Made by a program: the position numbers and the translations under genes
Notes under the pieces: generated by a model
What the model was told of the DNA's origin: nothing
Database searches by the model: none
Seen by the model: only the letters and a program-made list of their open reading frames with translations
Shown here: positions 11,928 to 27,853 of the stretch, piece after piece
Numbering within the stretch: position 1 is the stretch's first letter
How the letters are laid out: each line of letters starts with the position of its first letter
DNA from: Phoenix dactylifera
Lineage: Eukaryota > Streptophyta > Magnoliopsida > Arecales > Arecaceae
Direction of reading: 5' to 3'
DNA: 64,000 bases
Assembly: GCF_009389715.1 (NCBI RefSeq)
Contig: NC_052404.1
Coordinates: 62,001-126,000, forward strand

Positions 11928-13169
11928 GGGCTATGTACGACTTTGTACAAGGTGACGGCGAAAATTCTCGCTACTAGATTGAGGGGTGTGCTTCCTAGGC
12001 TTATTTGCCCGGAGCAGGGAGCTTTTTTGGAGGGGCGGAGTATATCTGACAATATACTCATTGCTCAGGAGTTTATGTTTGATCTTAGCAGAGCTCTGAT
12101 GAGGAGAAGCTTGATAGGGATCAAGCTTGATATGGAGAGGGCATATGACAGGATGAGGTGGGATTTTGTGCAGCAATCCTTGCGAATGTTTGGGGTCCAT
12201 GAGACATGGATCAGGTGGGCCATGGGCTGTATCAGGGTGCCCTCCTTTGCTATTTTGGTGAACGGCACGCCCTCCTGTTTCTTCGCGTCGTCTAGGGGTT
12301 TGCGACAGGGCTGCCCCCTCTCTCCACTGTTGTTTATTATCTGTGCGGATGCATTGTCTAGATTCTTGCGGCAGGCAGTGGCTAGTCAGGAGCTGGAGGT
12401 TTATAGACCGGTGGAGGGAGCAGTGGCGATCTCCCATCTGTTATTCGCGGATGATTGCCTGCTTTTAGCCAGGACTTCTAGGCAGTCGGCTCGAGTTATA
12501 GGTCAGATTCTTCGGGATTACTGTGCTCTGTCAGGTCAGCAGGTCAATTTGGCCAAATCAGCTGTTATCTTTAGCCCAAAGATGCGCGGGGCGCTGAAGC
12601 TCTCTATACTGGAGGTTCTGGGAGTGGGAGAACAGGGGGGCCTGATGTCTTACCTGGGGGTCCCATTATGTGGTCGACGACTAAGGATTAGGGACTGCGT
12701 GTCCCTTGAGACTAGTGTCAGACGCAGGTTAGAGGGTTGGCAGTCTCACTCTTTGTCTATGATGGGGAGGATCACCCTGGTTCGTTCTGTACTCTCATCT
12801 GTCCCTATTTACCTGCTATCCCACGTCGATATTCCGGTGGCAGTCTTGAGGTCCTTTGAGCAGCTTTTCAGGGAGTTTATCTGGGGGAGGAGCAACGGTA
12901 GAGGTGGGATCCATTTGGTGGCTTGGGAGATTGTATGCCAGCCAACCAGTCCTGGGGGTCTGGGGGTGCAGTCCTTGGGGACGAGACGGGAGGTATTAGC
13001 GGCGAGGCATGCAGTCAGATTTGTGCTTGAGCCAGAGAGCATGTGGTCCTCACTGATGAGGGCCAAGTATGGCGCCTTGGTGCCGGGGGGGCAGGTGGAG
13101 CGTCACCACTCTCCGGTCTGGAGAGTGATGTGTGCTAGGGCTATGGCGGTGCTTCCGAAGATCAGATAG
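11928..13169 (+). pseudogene. LINE reverse transcriptase domain, 5'-truncated
   Basis: RT motifs of plant L1-type elements are clear: CPEQGAFLEGRSISDNILIAQE, GIKLDMERAYDRMRW, SRGLRQGCPLSPLLF and the catalytic SHLLFADDCLLLAR. Then come the downstream KINLAKS-like (VNLAKSAVIFSP) and YLGVPL regions. The first residues follow directly from the left target duplication. The frame ends at a TAG (13167-13169) placed where the family has Arg-Trp before IGDG. The reading frame continues past the stop for a short distance before shifting. Confidence 0.9.
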
Positions 13170-13830
13170 GCGATTGGTGATGGCTGCTCGATAGATGTGC
13201 TGGAGGACAGCTGGGTGACCGAGTGGTCGACTGCCGTCTGCCGACCATGGTGGACTCTGTGAGATTAGCTGGGTGCAAGGTCAGCGACCTGCTGGATTCA
13301 GAGGGGGGCCATTGGAGGGTGGGGATGATCAGGGAGGCTTTTGGTGAGCAGCTGGCGGAGTTGATTCTGGCCTTGCCAGCCCCCTCTGGAGGGGAGTCGG
13401 ATAGGTTACTTTGGAATCCGACGGGGCGGTCGCGGGTGCGGGCCAGGGACCTTCTCGCACTGTTTAGCAGGGCGCCAGCTCGACAGATCACAGGAGGCTG
13501 GATATGGAGATTACGGATTCATCCCCGAGTGGCACTTTTCATCTGGAAGGTGGCTGGGGATGCCTTCCGACCAGGAGTATGCTCGTTCGGCGTGGCATGC
13601 GGGTATCTCAGTTTTGTGAGACGTGCGGTGATATCGTGGAGACCACTGAGCATGTTCTTCTACAGCGCCCTAGGGCTCGAGAGATATGGCAGAGATCTTC
13701 GGTTCACTTGCTTGATGCGGTGGTCTCGGCGCAGGATCTGTTGCGGGTATTGAGAGATTTCATGTGTAGGCCCAGGTTGGCAGCGGAGGGGATATTGAGG
13801 GCGTACCTGTCCTATCACATTTAGTTGGAT
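13170..13830 (+). pseudogene. LINE connector and zf-RVT region, frameshifted
   Basis: Coding similarity passes through three frames. IGDGCSIDVLEDSWV continues the RT frame; a second frame carries DRLLWNPTGRSRVRARDL and WIWRLRIHPRVALFIWKV; a third frame from about 13570 carries the zinc-finger segment with CETCGDIVETTEHVLL. Frameshifts therefore lie near 13205-13250 and near 13565-13575. The zf-RVT Cys/His pattern is still visible. Confidence 0.8.
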
Positions 13831-13984
13831 AGGAACGCAGGCATATTTGAGGGAAGGCGGGCGCTTCCAAGGATGGTGGTGGATAGAGCGGTGCGACATG
13901 CGAGGGAGATTATGGCGGCTGCCACTGAGTTTTCTTCTGGGATGGCTAGGGACACTTAGGGTACTTCTCACGCTACTTCAGTGC

Positions 13985-14514
13985 CCCGTTTCGTTCTTGT
14001 CTCTTGGGTACCCCCCACCCCTTGGCTATCTCAAAGTAAACTTCGACGGCAGCAGGTCACTAGATGGTTTGACTGGAGGGGTCGGTTTTGTGATCAGGGA
14101 TCACTATGGTAGGTTGTTGGCCGCAGGAGGGCGTCGTACACCTGGGCTTACAGTTGTTGGAGCGGAGCTGCGGGCCGCTTGGGAGGGTTTATCCTATGCC
14201 AGGCAGGTCCTTGACGCCGAGCGAGTGTACCTTGAGGGAGATTCTGCGGTGGTGATCGACTGAATTCGGGGGTGGACAGGTACGGTGATGGTCACTCCCT
14301 TATTCGGGAGACTCGGAGGATGGCTCAGCTGATGATCGGATTCCAGGTTGGTCATGTATTTAGAGAGGCGAACAGGGCCGCTGACTGGGTCGCCTCTTTT
14401 GTGGCCCGGCATTCTGGGGATGTTTTGTGGATGTCTGCTCAAGACACTCCCTCCCTTTTGTTGTCTTTTCTTTCCACGGACGTGGCGGGTTGTACTCAGG
14501 TTAGATCTATATGA
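13985..14514 (+). pseudogene. LINE C-terminal RNase H domain, broken
   Basis: The RNase H start is clear (GYLKVNFDGSRS, with catalytic Asp, then GGVGFVIRDHYGRLL). It continues with ELRAAWEGLSYAR and VYLEGDSAVVID. A TGA at 14261-14263 falls where plant LINE RNase H domains usually have Trp (I-D-W). A frameshift follows, and the last part (VGHVFREANRAADWVASF) lies in another frame ending at a stop near 14514. Confidence 0.88.
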
Positions 14515-14625
14515 ATGAGTAGCCGGATTTTACCAAAAAAAAAAAAAGAAGAAGGAGTCTAACAGGATAGCCATCTCCAACTGTGAAAATACCTCAATAC
14601 CCACCCTCTTGATTATCAGAAATTC

Positions 14626-14693
14626 AAGAGACACTTGTCTGTGAGTTTTAATTAAACGGAAGAGACACTAGTCTGTGAGTTTTAATTAAACGG
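14626..14693. repeat. 34-bp tandem duplication
   Basis: AAGAGACACTTGTCTGTGAG at 14626 and the near-identical segment from 14660 are adjacent copies of a 34-bp unit ending TTAATTAAACGG. It lies just right of the LINE insertion. Confidence 0.85.
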
Positions 14694-14699
14694 GATCAG

Positions 14700-17600
14700 G
14701 TTTAATTAAAACGGGATCCAACACACATTTGTCAATCACAACCCCCAATAAATTATAATTCTGCTTTAGAATAAACATGTGCTAGACAAGTGATCTTACT
14801 ATATTTCTTCAATGAATTTGTTCAAATTATATGTTAGTAAAATTTGTTGAATTATTGTCCATGAATTTGCTCAAAAAACTATTGTCCATGAGGGTGAAAA
14901 GGAAAAGAATTTATTCTCATGTTTCACATAGGATGCAAGTTCTACAATAGCCAAGCGTTGCTCCATAATTATGTTGTAACAACCTCAAACCTCTTAGATA
15001 TATGTGACCCTTACATTGTATCACATGCTCCTTTTCATGGTGTTAGGTGATAAAATTCCTTTAGCTTACAATGGTAAGCCATTTCCATCAAGATAGTTCC
15101 CACTAAGGGGCACCTATAAGCCCTTGCTGTGTGTATATGCCTTTCTACCTAGAAAATTAGCCCTTCATCCTCATAAAAAAGCATTTAAATTGTTACACCT
15201 AAGAGAAAAGGATAGTATTTTGTTTTTAATCCAAGAGAATGACTAGACTCATTATTGATGATTATGATCACTTCATGTGAGCTTAATAGTGTTCGGAATA
15301 AAGATCTACCATCACCAAAATTGATGTGCCCATCAAAATTTTCAGAGGCCATAATTTTACCATACACCATCTAATTGAGATGCTCATTTTCTTTTTAAAA
15401 GGATAATTTTTTGAGATGTATGAGGGTGAGGAATCCCCTATAAGTGTTTCATCACATCTTGGTGATATAAGTTTTCATCAAGGTTTGGGCTTCAAAATGT
15501 GCTGATTAAAGTAAAAATTTATTTTTTAAGTATTTTGACTGAGCATATCTTTCAATCTAAAAAAATTAAGTAGCACAACAGAAGGCCATATTAACATAGA
15601 GGTTGAGATCTATTTTCAAAAAGATGTAACTTTTTTATGGTTATTTCTACTATTCACTTGCTATTTAGAAAAAATTGTAGCTTTTTTTTATTTTAAATTA
15701 GAAGAGAAATCCTTTTCGAATTTTGAGAAGGCAAACTTTACTAGTTTAAATAGACAATCTGTAGCAGTTTTATTCATCTTTAAGGGAAGTAAAAGGCTTA
15801 CAACCCTGCTTTCAAAAATTCTTAATATTTTCTAATATTTTAGTCTGAGATACTAGAAATAGCCATGTTAAAAAATTCTTTCTTTTTTCTAATTAGATCA
15901 TTATGGGATTTGCATATAGAAATTTTTAAATAAATTTTAAAGTTAGTTGTCATGCTATCTCTTAAGCATTATACATGGGTGATAGGGATGGCTTAATTTG
16001 CTCCACCAAAAACCAAAATGATGGCATTGCAGAGGCAATACTAAAGGTTTAGAGTGCACATTAAAATTTCAATGCATGCTCCAAAAGACATAATTGTCAA
16101 ATGAGGCTTTCCTACTCTCTAGGTACACCATTGTAGCTAAGCCAAGTATTTCATTGTCAATTTCAGACTCTACCCTCGTAGATTTCTTTGTGCTTATTCT
16201 GGTGAGTGGGATGCAAACCTCAAATCACTTATTTGCTTTTAAACACAAAGAGACGATGTTAATGCACATAGGCCACGACCACCGCCCAATGGAAGTATCA
16301 AATTAGGTTTTTTACCATCATTTAATTAAATTTTTGGATGTCACACAAATACGACCATCTTTGGTTTCTCTTTCTTTCTTTCTTTTTTCGTTTTTTTTTT
16401 GGGGGGGAGAGAGAGAGAAATGTCTGTTATGCTCCTAACTTTCAAGAATTGCACTCGTTGTGATTAGTGACGCTTACCCTCTAAGTATATTTCAAATTTT
16501 AAAAAACATGTTTTGGCAGTTGCATTCTATGCATGCATGGTTGGCCATGGGGGTTGCAACGTGTCGGGTTCGATCAAATTCAGGTTGGGTCATATTTAGG
16601 TCAAGTCAAAAAAAAACCTTAAATTCAAGGATGAAAAATTTGAAACAAGGAAAAAGAAAAGATAATATTTAAAATCTTAAATATGTCATTCTCTCCATTT
16701 TTTAAAAAACTTTCATATAGCCTTTTAGTCATTAATTATGAAACTTTCCTAATCATTCGGACCAATTTAAGCCATGGCCTATAAATCATATTACGATCGT
16801 AGGGGTTTGGGAATGGATTCAAAGGTTTGTTCAATGTAATCCATCAAGTCAAAAGGCCTAAAATGATATATAACTAACCAAATTATAATTAAGTTGATAT
16901 AGGTTAACCCACACATACCCAATCATAGAAAACTCTCATCTAAATTATTTTATTCCCCGATGAGTTCGAGTGGCAAGTTGGGATAAAATTTACTGCTCCT
17001 AGTTCGCATAAGGATCATATTGAATAGTGCAACGTCTCATTCAATATATTTTTAACTTGAAACTCTATATCCATCCAAGAATCAGGCCAACTTTGTATAT
17101 AAGATATCATAAAAACAACATGGTCTACATGTGTGAGTGGGCTCCCTCACTCCCCCAACCACCAATCCCCCTCCCCAGTCACCCCACAAGAGAAAGAAGA
17201 TCATGATGTATCTCTTTCAAGAGAGGAGATTGAGATTAGGCTTCTTGCTCCTCATCCTCTTTTTACTACAATACAAAATCACTCTCCTATTAACTAGGAC
17301 TTCGATGGTTTACCCTGATTCGACTTGGTTCAAGTGGTTGAACCACCAAACTTAATGATTCCAATGAATTTATGTCAAAAAATTGCGTTTTTACTTGATT
17401 TCGCTTTGAACAGGTGGAGGGTGAAGCGTCGAGTAAGTTGACCCTCCCATATTTTGAAACATTGGTTTAACCACACTTGTATCATTATTTTTGACCTCAG
17501 ACTCATGCGAATTGCACATATCTAGCTAGTTCTAATATCAATAAATTTTTGTTATGACTATAAACAAAGAGAAGCAAGGATAGCATATTTCTGAACTCTT

Positions 17601-18300
17601 GAAATAAACTAAATATAAGTTCTCATCTGATTTCATTCTTATTACAAGGCAAGCCATGAATATCATTATCTTTGTTCATATTAAATAATCTACATAGCTT
17701 TCTAAATTCTCTACATGCACACATCATTCAGTCTGACCTTTTGGCATAAAGCTTCAATTGTTTGAAGGTTCAATTAAACCACTGACATCAAGAGAAAGAC
17801 ATGGAGCCAATGGTGTGGATGCAGACAGATGTAGGGGCATTTAGCATTCATCGTAGCCTCCAGAGCAAGTGGAATATGAGAGAGGGAGCAAAAGGAAGAC
17901 GACATGGCAGTGGTAGTCATGGTTTGAAGAAATGAAACCATAGTGTTTTACTCCACCTACAATTATTGAACTTGGTCTGTCTTCAGTCTAATACCAAATA
18001 GTGACTTCAGTCATGGGACGTCTCTTAGAATGTGAGTCAGTGTGAATGAGGGGCAAAGAGGAAAAAAAAAGGTACGTCATGGTTCGCTTCAGTGCGTGGG
18101 AACAAAAGCCGTTAAAACCGTGTCTGCGACTTCGCTGACTCTTCTCCCAACGCTAAGCATGCATTCAGGCTTTTATTTTTCTTTTTTTTTTGATGAATAA
18201 GCGCACATGTAGGCTATTACGAGTTTTGGATTTATTCGAGATTTTTTTTTAAAAAAATAGATAATTTATATATTACGAGTACGAATATATTCAATAAAAT
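14700..18300. other. Gene-free AT-rich intergenic stretch
   Basis: Only short open frames without motifs are seen on either strand. No transposon ends could be paired. Confidence 0.45.
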
Positions 18301-18309
18301 TAAAAAACA

Positions 18310-18640
18310 ATAAGTGACGTGTGTTCTAGGCAACCTCCTCCTCGGCCCACAAGATACTTTCGGAGTGATAAGCCACATAAGCAGCTATCCGATGCGCAGC
18401 CCTGTTGGCCTCTCTGACACATGTTCGGCCTGAAAGATCACTCCATCTCTCACCATCGCCCAATATTTCGAAGCAAGGGTGACCCCTCCACCATCATATG
18501 GGCCTTCTTGCATTCAGCTGATTATGGTGGCCAAGTCATCGTTCAATATAATCGAGCTAGCCTGTAGTACTCACTGCATATGACTCAGGCTAGTCCAAGC
18601 CACCTGTAGCTCTGTTTCAAGCACCGAGATATCAAAGATC
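18310..18640 (-). pseudogene. Remnant of LINE RNase H domain
   Basis: On the minus strand the segment resembles the end of plant LINE ORF2: ELQVAWTSLSHMQ, then a stop, DGGGVTLASKYW, and in a shifted frame REANRAAHRIAAYVAYHSES followed by ILWAEEE. At the DNA level it shares GGTGGAGGGG...CTTGCTTCGAAATATT with the plus-strand remnant near 19306, so both belong to one family. Stops and frameshifts show it is dead. Confidence 0.75.
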
Positions 18641-19214
18641 TAGCAGCTAAAATGCTAGCTACTACAAAAGTCTAAGACATGACAACCATAAAATTAAACA
18701 TTTGAAGAAAAGTATAGATGCCAAAGTCTCATCAAGTTTAATTTCTAAATTATTTATTTAAATACATGATGCAGTATTTCTCAGTAGCCACTACATGTTC
18801 CAGCCAATTAATCCATAGAATTCATCAACTTTTTCTCTATTTAATAATAAAATAATTATTATACAATAAATATTATTTAAAAGTACTTTTTTAAATGATA
18901 TTATTATTCAAGTAATGATGATCATTGCAATGAGGATGAGTTTATTTATTCCTTATGGATAGCAATCGGGTCGAATATAGAATAAATTAAAATTTTTGTC
19001 AACTCTAATTCCACATAATTATTGAACGGATCAAAAATCTAAATTTAAATTAATTATTTTATTAAATAAATAATTTAATTTAATTTAATTTATAATAAAT
19101 TAAATGAGTTGTTTGGTTAAACATTGCTATCTGTATTTATAGCAACATTATTTAGCAACTTACCTGCAACTTGCCTCATAATTGCATATTATTGTAATCT
19201 CCACAGGCCCTTTA

Positions 19215-19600
19215 TTAGCTACATGACACGTGGAGCTGAAGCTCTCTCGGCCTATCCCTATTGCTATACTTTGGCCATTTGATTGGATGAATTTAGAATC
19301 GTACCAACGGTGGAGGGGTTCCTCCTTGCTTCGAAATATTCGAACTATAATGAGCGATGGTGTGACCTTCGAGATCAAATATATTTTCAAAGAAACAAAT
19401 GAGGTCACGAATTAAATGGCTACATATATGTGGTCAGCAAGCAAATGGTCCTTGAGTTCCCTCTTTTGCCGTGGTTCTCGCGTGTCATCTTTGATCTGGA
19501 TTGAGTGGCTCCGTTGCCAAAAGAAATCATTACGTTGACGCATGGACTAAGTTGCTTGCAACAAATCCTCCACTGAATGATTCTTTCATTTTGGCTACCA
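19215..19600 (+). pseudogene. Remnant of LINE RNase H domain, opposite strand
   Basis: Plus-strand frame with RWRGSSLLRNIRTIMSDGV and IKYIFKETNEVTN, then a stop and MATYMWSAS. This corresponds to the C-terminal RNase H block of LINEs (VREANxxADxxA). It shares nucleotide text with the remnant at 18310-18640 in inverse orientation. The 5' and 3' limits are uncertain. Confidence 0.6.
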
Positions 19601-19729
19601 TGCGAGGTTTTGTTTATTAGTATAGACAGTTTCAAAAATTCTGTAAAATTTATAAGTATTTTTAGAATAAATAAAAAAAGGAACACAAATATTTATTTTA
19701 TTTTTTTGGTTTGTATTTTTCTTGCCGGG

Positions 19730-20100
19730 AAAATTTTGAGTGGACCCCTCGGAGAGATCACGCTCTTCCCGTGGGGCCACAGATGGCGAAACTGGGACCG
19801 TCCGATAAACTGATAGGCTGGTTAGTTGTCACGAACCACGTGGCAACGGGCGGGACCCACTCCGGCTTTCCTACTGGCCGGCCCATAGGGGACCACCTTC
19901 CGTGGATATACGAATTTCGAGGCGTTCAGCGCGACGTCGCATCGTTCTCGTGGTTCACGTTGCCCCACGTGGACCACCAACTTGGTCCCCCACGTCAATT
20001 ACAATGCGGAGATTGGTATTAGGGTGGACCCTGTATAGGTGTGTGCATGGGTGCTTAGAAATAGTGGGATATTTCCAACACGCCACCTCACCATAGACGT
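19730..20100. promoter_or_regulatory. GC-rich island with clustered G-box/ACGT motifs
   Basis: Within an AT-rich region this segment has two CACGTG G-boxes (19837-19842, in CCACGTGGC, and 19966-19971), a further CACGTC at 19991-19996 and a perfect palindrome GCGACGTCGC (19931-19940). Such ACGT elements bind plant bZIP and bHLH factors in general. No gene is recognised on either side that it could serve, so this may be a stray promoter fragment. Confidence 0.35.
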
Positions 20101-20123
20101 TGCTTTACTTGTGGGTCCCAGAT

Positions 20124-20400
20124 TTTTTTTTTTTTAATGCAGTATACCGATTTCATGCGCATATGAGTACAACCAATAAAATCAAAAAAAAAAAAAAACT
20201 GACAGAATTGGAAACATCCGCTTGATTCATCCAGAAGAATTCTCTAGAGTGATGCATCGTGAAGGCCACCCGGTCAGTTGTCGTGTTCGTCTCATAATAA
20301 ACATGAATAACCTTGAAGGAGCCACAATCCTCCACCATCCTCCGAATGTTTCTATCCGTCTGTCGTGGCGTGTCGCCCTCGAATTCCTTCAACCACAGTA
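20124..20400 (-). pseudogene. 3' remnant of a LINE with poly(A) tail
   Basis: Minus-strand frame with NIRRMVEDCGSFKVIHVYYE, then TTDRVAFTMHHSREFFWMNQ, matching the last part of LINE RNase H (compare VGHVFREANRAADWVA at 14350-14400). About 55 bases past the frame, the minus strand runs into an A tract (T run at 20124-20136 on +), a likely retrotransposition tail. Target duplications were not found. Confidence 0.75.
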
Positions 20401-21753
20401 GTCAAGTCTCTCTCGAGGTGAATACAATCTGCACCTAGAGCATGCCTTACATAGAAGACGCCCTATCTAGTGTACCAAATAACTTTCAGCGCAGCAAAAG
20501 TTGGTGAAGTTTCTAGTGTACCAGATGCAATCAGGCTATAAAGCAATAGGCACAATATATATTTTTAATTTTTATTTACTATTATACGTGGTTGCTGTGG
20601 GCGATAGATTTGGTCCAGCCAATAACCAGTCCAAAAATTGTGGCCGATAAATATTGGAATTCTGGTTCAATGTAAGTTAATGCGTACATATCCATGCAAG
20701 CTTCTAAAAACACTGATTGACCATGGTTGGTGTTGGAGTTGTGCACACAAAAAAGGTTTGAACCTTTCTTCGTCGCTACTATGAGATAAACGAAGGTAGC
20801 TCGCCCTATCTAGTATTCTAGTATTTGGTTTTGCTTCTTCATGTATCTAAGAGTGAGGTTTGGACTGGTCTAGAAGTACGAAGGTTCTAGATTCATGGGT
20901 AGTCTAAATATGTCACCATGATGTTACATGGCAATGAGAAATTTCTCATATTATGACTACTTTTTCTTATACATTAAGTTATGTTAGTCATCCTTGTATA
21001 TTAAAGGATTCCAATAGGCGAAAATTATGAACAATAAGTATGTCTAATTATTATTTGGATTCCTTCCTTATGTATCTAAGGAGGTGGTCTGGCTTGGTCT
21101 ATGCTTAGAATGCTCTAGAATAAATTGTGATTTTTTTCCTTTAATTAAGTTATGCCACTTTCTTTCAAGTATTAATAGATCTCTTCCAAGGATATCCGAA
21201 TTTGAGTATATTGGCCTTGCTTGTGAAAATTGGTTGGGAAGAACTACTATTGTATTCCTTGAATATATATAATCTCAAACAATATAACTTCTACAATTTC
21301 TGCGATAGTTAAACATAGAGACCTCATTATCTTAAAAGCAACTAATAAAGTATATACAATAATAGAAGCCAATGATAAAGGATTCTATGGCCGAAAAGTG
21401 TGGGAATGTGGAAATGAATCCCAATGACTTTGATTAGAGAGTATAAATATGGAAATGGTTCCCAAATATTATCCATGATTATATAGTGCACAAATTTGGG
21501 AAATATATCTACATGATTATGGAGAGATGAGAGCTCACTAGGTTGTCTAATAAAAGAATGAAAAAAAAATAATTCTATAATTGTAGAGAGTACAAGTATG
21601 AAAATAAATCTCAATGATTGTGGAGAGGTGAGGATGTGCATACTTGACTTAGTTGCCTAGTACTTCCCTTCAAGCTAGTGTGTGTAGAGTAGAAATATCG
21701 GCCAGCTTATTTATTATCATATGAAATTGAACGTTGCCAAGTACCTTGGTAAA
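20401..21753. other. Gene-free intergenic stretch
   Basis: No supported gene or element. Short direct repeats such as GGAAATG/AAATGAATC near 21410-21610 are present but no family could be named. Confidence 0.4.
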
Positions 21754-21990
21754 CAAGAGTGGCTCAATGCATTTGGAGGCCTAAGGCGAACTCAAAGGGC
21801 CCAATATAAATGCATTTGGGGGCCTCAATGCATAAATAAGGAAAGAGATAATAAATTTTTTTAGGTAAAAGATACGTCCCAACATAAATGCATTTGAGGA
21901 CCTCAATGAATTTATAGCTATAAAGATACGTAACATTTGAGGCTCCTCAAGTCTACGAGGTTTCGTAAGGTTGCCATCTATTAGTATAAG
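21754..21990. mobile_element. Degenerate copy of the CAGGG-type hAT MITE family
   Basis: From 21754 the text CAAGAGTGGCTCAATGCATT, followed by TGGAGGCCTAAGGCG, matches the inverted right end of the elements at 26717-26924 and 53029-54023 (GGCTCAAT.CATT...GGCCTAAGGCGAA). The other end and target duplications could not be fixed. Confidence 0.5.
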
Positions 21991-22725
21991 ATCAATATCC
22001 ATTAACAATGGCAAGTACTTGATCCATTGTCATGCTTAAAGAATCAACTTGAGTTTCAACTCAAAAGAATCTCATGAATTCCGTAGGATTAGCCAATCTT
22101 CATGTGCATAAAGGACTTCTATCTCTAACCACATGAACTGCATAGCAGCCAACGGGATTGCTTGAGAAATTGCAGAACAAACAAAAAAGTGGGGTTATGT
22201 GTGGTTTACTTCGTTTGCATGTGAATGTAAATCGTACACGGAAGCATGCTTGGAATGATGGCTATATTAGTTTACTAAACTTATTAGTGCTCGTTAACTA
22301 GAAATTATTGCCTACACCGCATGCACCGCCTAACAATGCATACAGCCAATGACAGCCACTAATTTTTATTGGCCTTGTTCATGATGCATCTCGATGCACT
22401 GTTATAGGAACCAGTAGCTATGTTTGGCTATGTGAATGGCTATTCTGCCACGTGCAATGTTGACAATAATCTCTTTTTGTTAACTCCTTGTTTTCTTAAT
22501 CGTAGGATTAAACAACTGTCCTATAATATTTTATAATAACATCCTCAACTTGTACATATAAAAATATGAATACGCCTCTATCATAAGGACTAGGGACAAT
22601 CCACTATATTATAAGGACCACTGAACATGCACCTTAGCGGATACCAATTTAGTATGTTTCAGTTCCTATCTTTTCGCTAAATATATGATAACTGTTCCTA
22701 TCAAACGTCACAAGGAACCTGTTTC

Positions 22726-23010
22726 TCTTGTCCACCCCTACCACCCCCCTGCCCTTTTATATGTGCAAACCGTGACTAACCTAACCAATATCAGTTGAGC
22801 CAAAACGGACATAATTAATAACCTCCTTGGATTATAATATTCCAGCAATGGGACCAAAATGCTCTTAAGTCCTGTTATCCCGTTGCTCTTATCCATCCTA
22901 CCCACCCCCTTCTCCTTTCATTAGTGCGAAGAGATCGCTAACATAAACCCAAACCTCATTTCAGAAGGACAACAACCTCCATGGAATATAATATTCCAGG
23001 GACGGAACCG
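22726..23010. repeat. Two diverged adjacent copies of a ~150-bp unit upstream of CIPK1
   Basis: Both copies contain a CCACCCC run followed by CCTTT, the text GTGACTAAC or ATCGCTAAC, AACCTCC.TGGA and TATAATATTCCAG (22833 and 22988). They are adjacent and in the same orientation. Confidence 0.65.
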
Positions 23011-23160
23011 CCAAATTATTCGCAGGTAACGAAGGGGCATTTCAGTAAATTCAAAAGAAATACGCAACGAATTCCCGACCGAATCCGGAACTCATTTTTT
23101 TAACTCCTAATCCCGGGATCCCCTCAACGCCCCCGGCGGGCCTGCCGAATCGCGTCCTCC

Positions 23161-23349
23161 CACGTGGCGACGCGCAGCTGGCAGCGCGGCGGTCACCCTG
23201 TCGTCGCAGTGACCAGAATTTTCCTATTTTCGGGATTTATTTTATTATTATCTCATCGCTGTCCTCTTGGGATCAGGTCCGCCGTTAAAGGAATCCCGTC
23301 ACCGCCCCCCGCGTATATAACCCCCTGCCTCTCGAGCCTCGGGCCTTCG
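23161..23349 (+). promoter_or_regulatory. CIPK1 core promoter with TATA box
   Basis: TATATAA at 23314-23320 sits in a GC-rich context about 235 bases upstream of the CIPK1 start codon. That would place transcription start near 23345-23350. A CACGTGGC G-box occurs at 23161-23168. The assignment is inferred from position and composition. Confidence 0.6.
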
Positions 23350-23473
23350 CCCGTCGGAAACCTAAAAGCTCTCTCTTCTCACGGGTAGTTATCCGGATCA
23401 GGTCACCGGATCCCGTCGGAAGCCTAAAAGCTCTTTCTTCTCACGAGTAGTTTTCCGGATCAGGTCACCGGAT
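23350..23473. repeat. 62-bp tandem duplication in the CIPK1 leader
   Basis: A 62-bp unit beginning CCCGTCGGAA is present twice (23350-23411 and 23412-23473), and its first eight bases recur at 23474. The copies differ at only a few positions. It lies between the TATA box and the start codon, so it is probably transcribed as 5' UTR. Confidence 0.92.
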
Positions 23474-23478
23474 CCCGT

Positions 23479-23512
23479 CGGAGGGAGGGGGAGGGAGAGA
23501 GAGAGAGAGGGG
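23479..23512. repeat. GA-rich tract in the CIPK1 5' UTR
   Basis: GGAGGGAGGGGGAGGGAGAG followed by further AG repeats, just downstream of the 62-bp duplication. GA/CT tracts are common in plant 5' UTRs. Confidence 0.8.
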
Positions 23513-23554
23513 AAAGGGACGAGGTCATCATCGTCGTCGCCGGCGCGGACGTGA

Positions 23555-27853
<4,299 letters not shown>

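Larger units (their letters stand above)
11928..14551 (+). mobile_element. 5'-truncated LINE (non-LTR retrotransposon)
   Basis: The element is bounded by a 15-bp direct duplication, AAGGAGTCTAACAGG, at 11913-11927 and 14552-14566. Its 3' end is an A-rich tail from about 14534 (A run then AGAAG). The 5' end begins inside the reverse transcriptase domain, so ORF1 and the APE-type endonuclease were never copied or are lost. RT, zf-RVT and RNase H remain in order. A long target duplication, poly(A) tail and 5' truncation are the hallmarks of target-primed reverse transcription. Confidence 0.93.
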
